Shown piece after piece: positions 61,176-64,000 of a stretch of 64,000 nt of DNA (position 1 is its first letter; every line of letters begins with the position of its first letter). A model generated the notes under the pieces. That model ran no database searches. It was not told the origin of the DNA and saw only the letters and a list, made by a program, of their open reading frames with translations. The position numbers and the translations under genes were made by a program. Source of the DNA: Anaerocolumna chitinilytica (GTDB lineage: Bacteria > Bacillota > Clostridia > Lachnospirales > Lachnospiraceae); NCBI RefSeq assembly GCF_014218355.1, contig NZ_AP023368.1, forward strand, positions 3,166,001 through 3,230,000, in the 5' to 3' direction.

Positions 61176-62398
61176 TATTCATTCTCCTTTATCAGGGTAT
61201 AAGCCTCTTTCTTTCGGATTAAAGCAGTACCAACTAATGAGGCAGCTACTCCGGTAAAAACGGACAATATTAAGCAAAATCCCGAGAGTAAAAGCATTCC
61301 CAAGATACTTTGGCGAAAATAGGGAAGCTTAAGATGCAGAATAATCAGATTGCGAAAAAGTGTTAGTATTAATACTGCCAGGAAACTCCCTGAGGCACTG
61401 CCTATAAAACCAATTGCTGCCGCCTCTCCTATGGTAAGAAAAAGTATCTGCAAAGAACTTCCGCCAAGACTTCTTACTATTCCATACTCTTTTTTTCTTT
61501 CATTAAGAGTTATGGTAAAGATACTTATCAGTGATAAAAAGGTGAAACCCAAAAGCATACCTCCAATTATAAAAAAGTAAGCCGAATATTGCTTAACCGT
61601 ATTTTTGGTATCTTCCATCAGCTTACCGGAGGTTTCAACACTTACATTTTCTTTCTCCAATTTATTCTGTAATGCCCTAGCTACTTTATCAACATTCTCA
61701 TTTTTATCTATTCTGATGGTTATAAGGGATACTACATTCTTTTTATTTCCTAAGGAAAGATAATTCTTTACCACCGGTTCAGCTAAAAGCTGATTTGCAG
61801 TATGAAAATTCAAAAACACAGTACTGTCATACCCCATTCCCGTTTCCTCCAATTTACCAGCCACATGAAATTTTTTACCAAAGAAGGTAGCCGTATCCCC
61901 TTTTTTGTAGGACAGCTTACTGCCCACTACAATTTCCCCGTCTGGGATATCTTCTTTTAGTTCTTTTTCAATCCATGGCTGTACCAGAAAATCACTCTCC
62001 GGATGATAAGCAATTATCTGGACAGCTTCATCACAGCAGGGACTGTTATAAATGGTTGCAAGGAACAGTTGGGCACTGACTTGTGCAACTCCTTTTTCAC
62101 TGGCAGCCTTTTCGACCAATGAGCTGTCAAAGTATACTGTACTGGGTATTCCTAAAAAAAGTGCATCTTTAACAGAACTGATATATTCCTTCGGCACCAG
62201 AAGAATATCCGCTCCAGCTCTTTCGACTGTATTGTCAAGTCCTTGCTTCATGCTATAAAGCACACTGGAAAAGCTGAAAATCGTAAAAGTTAAAAGCATC
62301 AAAAAAACAGATAATAACAATGTTCTTCCGGCTTTATGTTTCAGGTTCTGAAGAATAATATGTAAAAAGTGAAGATTACCGGTATTTTTTCTGCTCAT
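61175..62398 (-). CDS. FtsX/MacB-type ABC permease
   Basis: 407 residues from ATG 62398 (GAAAGG 8 bases upstream; an in-frame GTG further up overlaps the previous gene). Topology of the FtsX family: one membrane helix (about 25-48), a large extracytoplasmic domain (about 50-265), then three helices (about 265-385). The SIFTITLNERKKEYGIVRSLG motif after the second helix is the family signature. It works with the ATPase encoded next. Substrate unknown; possible roles are lipoprotein, peptide or metal handling. Confidence 0.9.
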   Translation of the reverse strand: MSRKNTGNLHFLHIILQNLKHKAGRTLLLSVFLMLLTFTIFSFSSVLYSMKQGLDNTVERAGADILLVPKEYISSVKDALFLGIPSTVYFDSSLVEKAASEKGVAQVSAQLFLATIYNSPCCDEAVQIIAYHPESDFLVQPWIEKELKEDIPDGEIVVGSKLSYKKGDTATFFGKKFHVAGKLEETGMGYDSTVFLNFHTANQLLAEPVVKNYLSLGNKKNVVSLITIRIDKNENVDKVARALQNKLEKENVSVETSGKLMEDTKNTVKQYSAYFFIIGGMLLGFTFLSLISIFTITLNERKKEYGIVRSLGGSSLQILFLTIGEAAAIGFIGSASGSFLAVLILTLFRNLIILHLKLPYFRQSILGMLLLSGFCLILSVFTGVAASLVGTALIRKKEAYTLIKENE

Positions 62399-62417
62399 TC
62401 TATTCTTACCTTTCAAA

Positions 62418-62816
62418 TTAAACACCCTTCTTAGGAAACAGATAAAGGATGTTTCCTATCAGATAAACCAATCCTAGAACTGAAATAAAGTAAAAAGAAG
62501 GAAAAGTTAAGCTTTTGCAAGGCATATCTTTATTTTTACACCCACCGATCAATATCGAAGGGATGAGAATACCAACAATATAAATACCTGCTGTTTGAAT
62601 GCTTAAAAGAAGCCTCGTTGTTTTTACTTCGGAAAGGACATATAGAATAGCAGATATTATCAGGAGTATTCCTATGCCTGCCTCTGCCCGTACAGACCAG
62701 TGGCAGGTCATAACCATCTCTTCTGTAGGGCATACCTTAAAGATAGTATACGGTCCAATAAGAAATAACAGGCCGGACATTAAATTAATAGCGGCGGTAA
62801 CAATCCGGTTCTTCAT
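62418..62816 (-). CDS. DUF4418-family membrane protein
   Basis: 132 residues with four membrane helices. Cys residues in outward loops (CPTEEMVMTCHWS near 29-41 and GGCKNKDMPC near 91-100) are characteristic of DUF4418 and look suited to metal or disulfide chemistry. DUF4418 genes commonly sit beside FtsX-type ABC genes in anaerobic Firmicutes. AGGGAG precedes the ATG. It lies 18 bases after the substrate-binding protein gene. Confidence 0.88.
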   Translation of the reverse strand: MKNRIVTAAINLMSGLLFLIGPYTIFKVCPTEEMVMTCHWSVRAEAGIGILLIISAILYVLSEVKTTRLLLSIQTAGIYIVGILIPSILIGGCKNKDMPCKSLTFPSFYFISVLGLVYLIGNILYLFPKKGV

Positions 62817-62834
62817 AAACGATTCTCCCTTCTA

Positions 62835-63935
62835 CTACTTTAATTGAGAATTGGGATCGATAGGCGGTGTTACTTTTCCGGTTATTTCATCCTCTACTCC
62901 GTCAAGTCTGGCAAAACTGTTTTTGGCGAGAGTATCCGCATCTGTATCCTTACGAATCAGGCCTAATGCCTTCATGTCCTTTATATTTCTGGTCAGCGCT
63001 GCCTGAACCCCGCTGACAGATGGAAGATATTTATAATCCTTTAGCGTATGCTGATCGACATCCAATTCTCCAACCACCCATTTATTATCCAACTGAATTT
63101 CAGCTGCCAGATCCTTGTTCTGATCAATCCAGACGGATGCCTTCTGGATTGCTGTAACAATTTTAGCAAGTTTATCAGGCTCCTTGTCTATAATCTCATT
63201 TCTGGCCCAAAGAGCGCAGCAGTATTCATCCTTTAGAAGGTCGGAGGTTGCAGAATTAAATAATGAAATACCATCGCCGTCCTTTACCAGAATGGAGGCC
63301 TGAGGATCACCTATAGCAATTGCATCTACCTTCCCTTCTTTTAATGCAATCGGAAGATCCGCCTTGGGAAATACTACAAATTCTACTTGCATGTTTTCCC
63401 CCGTTGAACCTATACCCACATTAGCCAGAGCTCGCTGGGTCACAATATGCGGAGAGGAAGCCAATGCTTCTATTCCAATTTTTTTGCCTTTTAACCCCTT
63501 TACATCTGTGATGCCGGACTTTGCTCCTGCCAGCACCTGAATACAACCGGTATGAATACCAAGAACAGTCTTGGCTTCCAGTCCGTTATCCAAAGGTGCT
63601 AACATTGCTGCCACTAAGCCAAAGGATACATCAGCCTGCTTGGTAGAAAGCATCTCAACTCCGGAAGTACTGCTGGTTACATATGTATAATCTACATTTT
63701 CTTTCAAACCTTCTTCTTCGAAAAATTGAAGCTGCTTGGCAATATGTATGGGAATACCACACAAACCTGCCCCATAAAGAATTTTTATCGGCTCATCTTT
63801 CGCGGCTTCTGTTGTTATCGCTTCTGTTTTTATATCTGTCTCTTTACTTCCCCCCTTATTGGAGCAGCCATTTATAAATAATGCTGCTACCAATATCATA
63901 CTTAGTAATATGGTATGTTTCTTATACTTTTTCAT
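62835..63935 (-). CDS. NMT1/SsuA-type ABC substrate-binding lipoprotein
   Basis: 366 residues with a lipobox at INGC (Cys24) and a low-complexity linker. The mature part is a type II periplasmic-binding fold of the NMT1/SsuA/TauA kind (LCGIPIHIAKQLQFFEEEGL, GLKGKKIGIEALAS, VDAIAIGDPQASILV). Relatives bind nitrate, sulfonates, thiamine precursors or similar. The usual BPD-type permease and ATPase are not downstream; they may be upstream, outside the window, or it works with the FtsX-type pair here. GAGAGG precedes the ATG. It contains a Cys-Cys pair (EYCCALW) in the ligand lobe. Confidence 0.9.
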   Translation of the reverse strand: MKKYKKHTILLSMILVAALFINGCSNKGGSKETDIKTEAITTEAAKDEPIKILYGAGLCGIPIHIAKQLQFFEEEGLKENVDYTYVTSSTSGVEMLSTKQADVSFGLVAAMLAPLDNGLEAKTVLGIHTGCIQVLAGAKSGITDVKGLKGKKIGIEALASSPHIVTQRALANVGIGSTGENMQVEFVVFPKADLPIALKEGKVDAIAIGDPQASILVKDGDGISLFNSATSDLLKDEYCCALWARNEIIDKEPDKLAKIVTAIQKASVWIDQNKDLAAEIQLDNKWVVGELDVDQHTLKDYKYLPSVSGVQAALTRNIKDMKALGLIRKDTDADTLAKNSFARLDGVEDEITGKVTPPIDPNSQLK

Positions 63936-64000
63936 TTTTACCTCTCTCTCATGGGTCTATTACCCTTAACAATCTGTTTACAAATAGAATTCCGGTGTCT

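Overview
The window looks like a chromosomal segment of a low-GC, Gram-positive, strictly fermentative clostridium, most likely a rod-shaped Lachnospiraceae member close to Anaerocolumna/Lachnoclostridium. This is inferred from the AT-rich DNA, strong GGAGG ribosome-binding sites, and the combination of MreBCD, MinCDE, DivIVA and SepF with GapN, a DUF4321 protein, a giant two-domain CoA-dehydratase activase, a BlaI-like regulator and HAAS/DUF4097 proteins. No rRNA, tRNA, CRISPR array or complete prophage was seen. Most genes lie on the minus strand.

Layout. 1-1.8 kb is a transposon graveyard: the 5' end of an IS3-type orfA runs off the left edge, followed by an orphan secreted protein and a frameshifted IS3 orfB relic. 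1.8-9 kb holds a SWIM/SNF2 helicase, a small membrane protein, a PBP5-type carboxypeptidase, type I asparaginase and an Fe-S flavoprotein-like gene. 9-10.8 kb is accessory: a 35-bp-period tandem repeat is split by about 1.15 kb carrying a lipoprotein gene and the C-terminal relic of an integrative-element SNF2/methylase protein. 10.9-28 kb is a mixed metabolic region: VanY-like protein, CoA-dehydratase activase, OGG, chemoreceptor, FAD protein, rpsO, SulP, Crp/Fnr, DUF5692-like protein, gapN and blaI-like gene.

28-37 kb is the ylm/sepF division cluster (yggS-sepF-yggT-ylmH-divIVA, with an HlyD-like gene first), followed by aroB, lspA, rluD and a DUF4143 ATPase. 37-49 kb is the shape and septum-placement cluster radC-mreBCD-pbp2-minCDE-rodA-mgsA, then a second PBP5-type lipoprotein. 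49-58 kb is the mutS-mutL-miaA-aluminium-resistance group plus rnhA and a ThyX-like gene. 58-64 kb holds PadR/HAAS-DUF4097 and an ABC cassette (substrate-binding lipoprotein, DUF4418, FtsX-like permease, ATPase).

The most unusual signal is a family of three dispersed, roughly 240-bp elements (5130-5368, 10540-10784, 48932-49174). Each folds into one long jointed hairpin. The joints and apical loop are nearly identical in sequence, while the helices differ between copies yet stay complementary, including compensatory changes. This is the pattern of a conserved structured RNA or a structure-dependent mobile DNA element. I do not recognise it as a named family.
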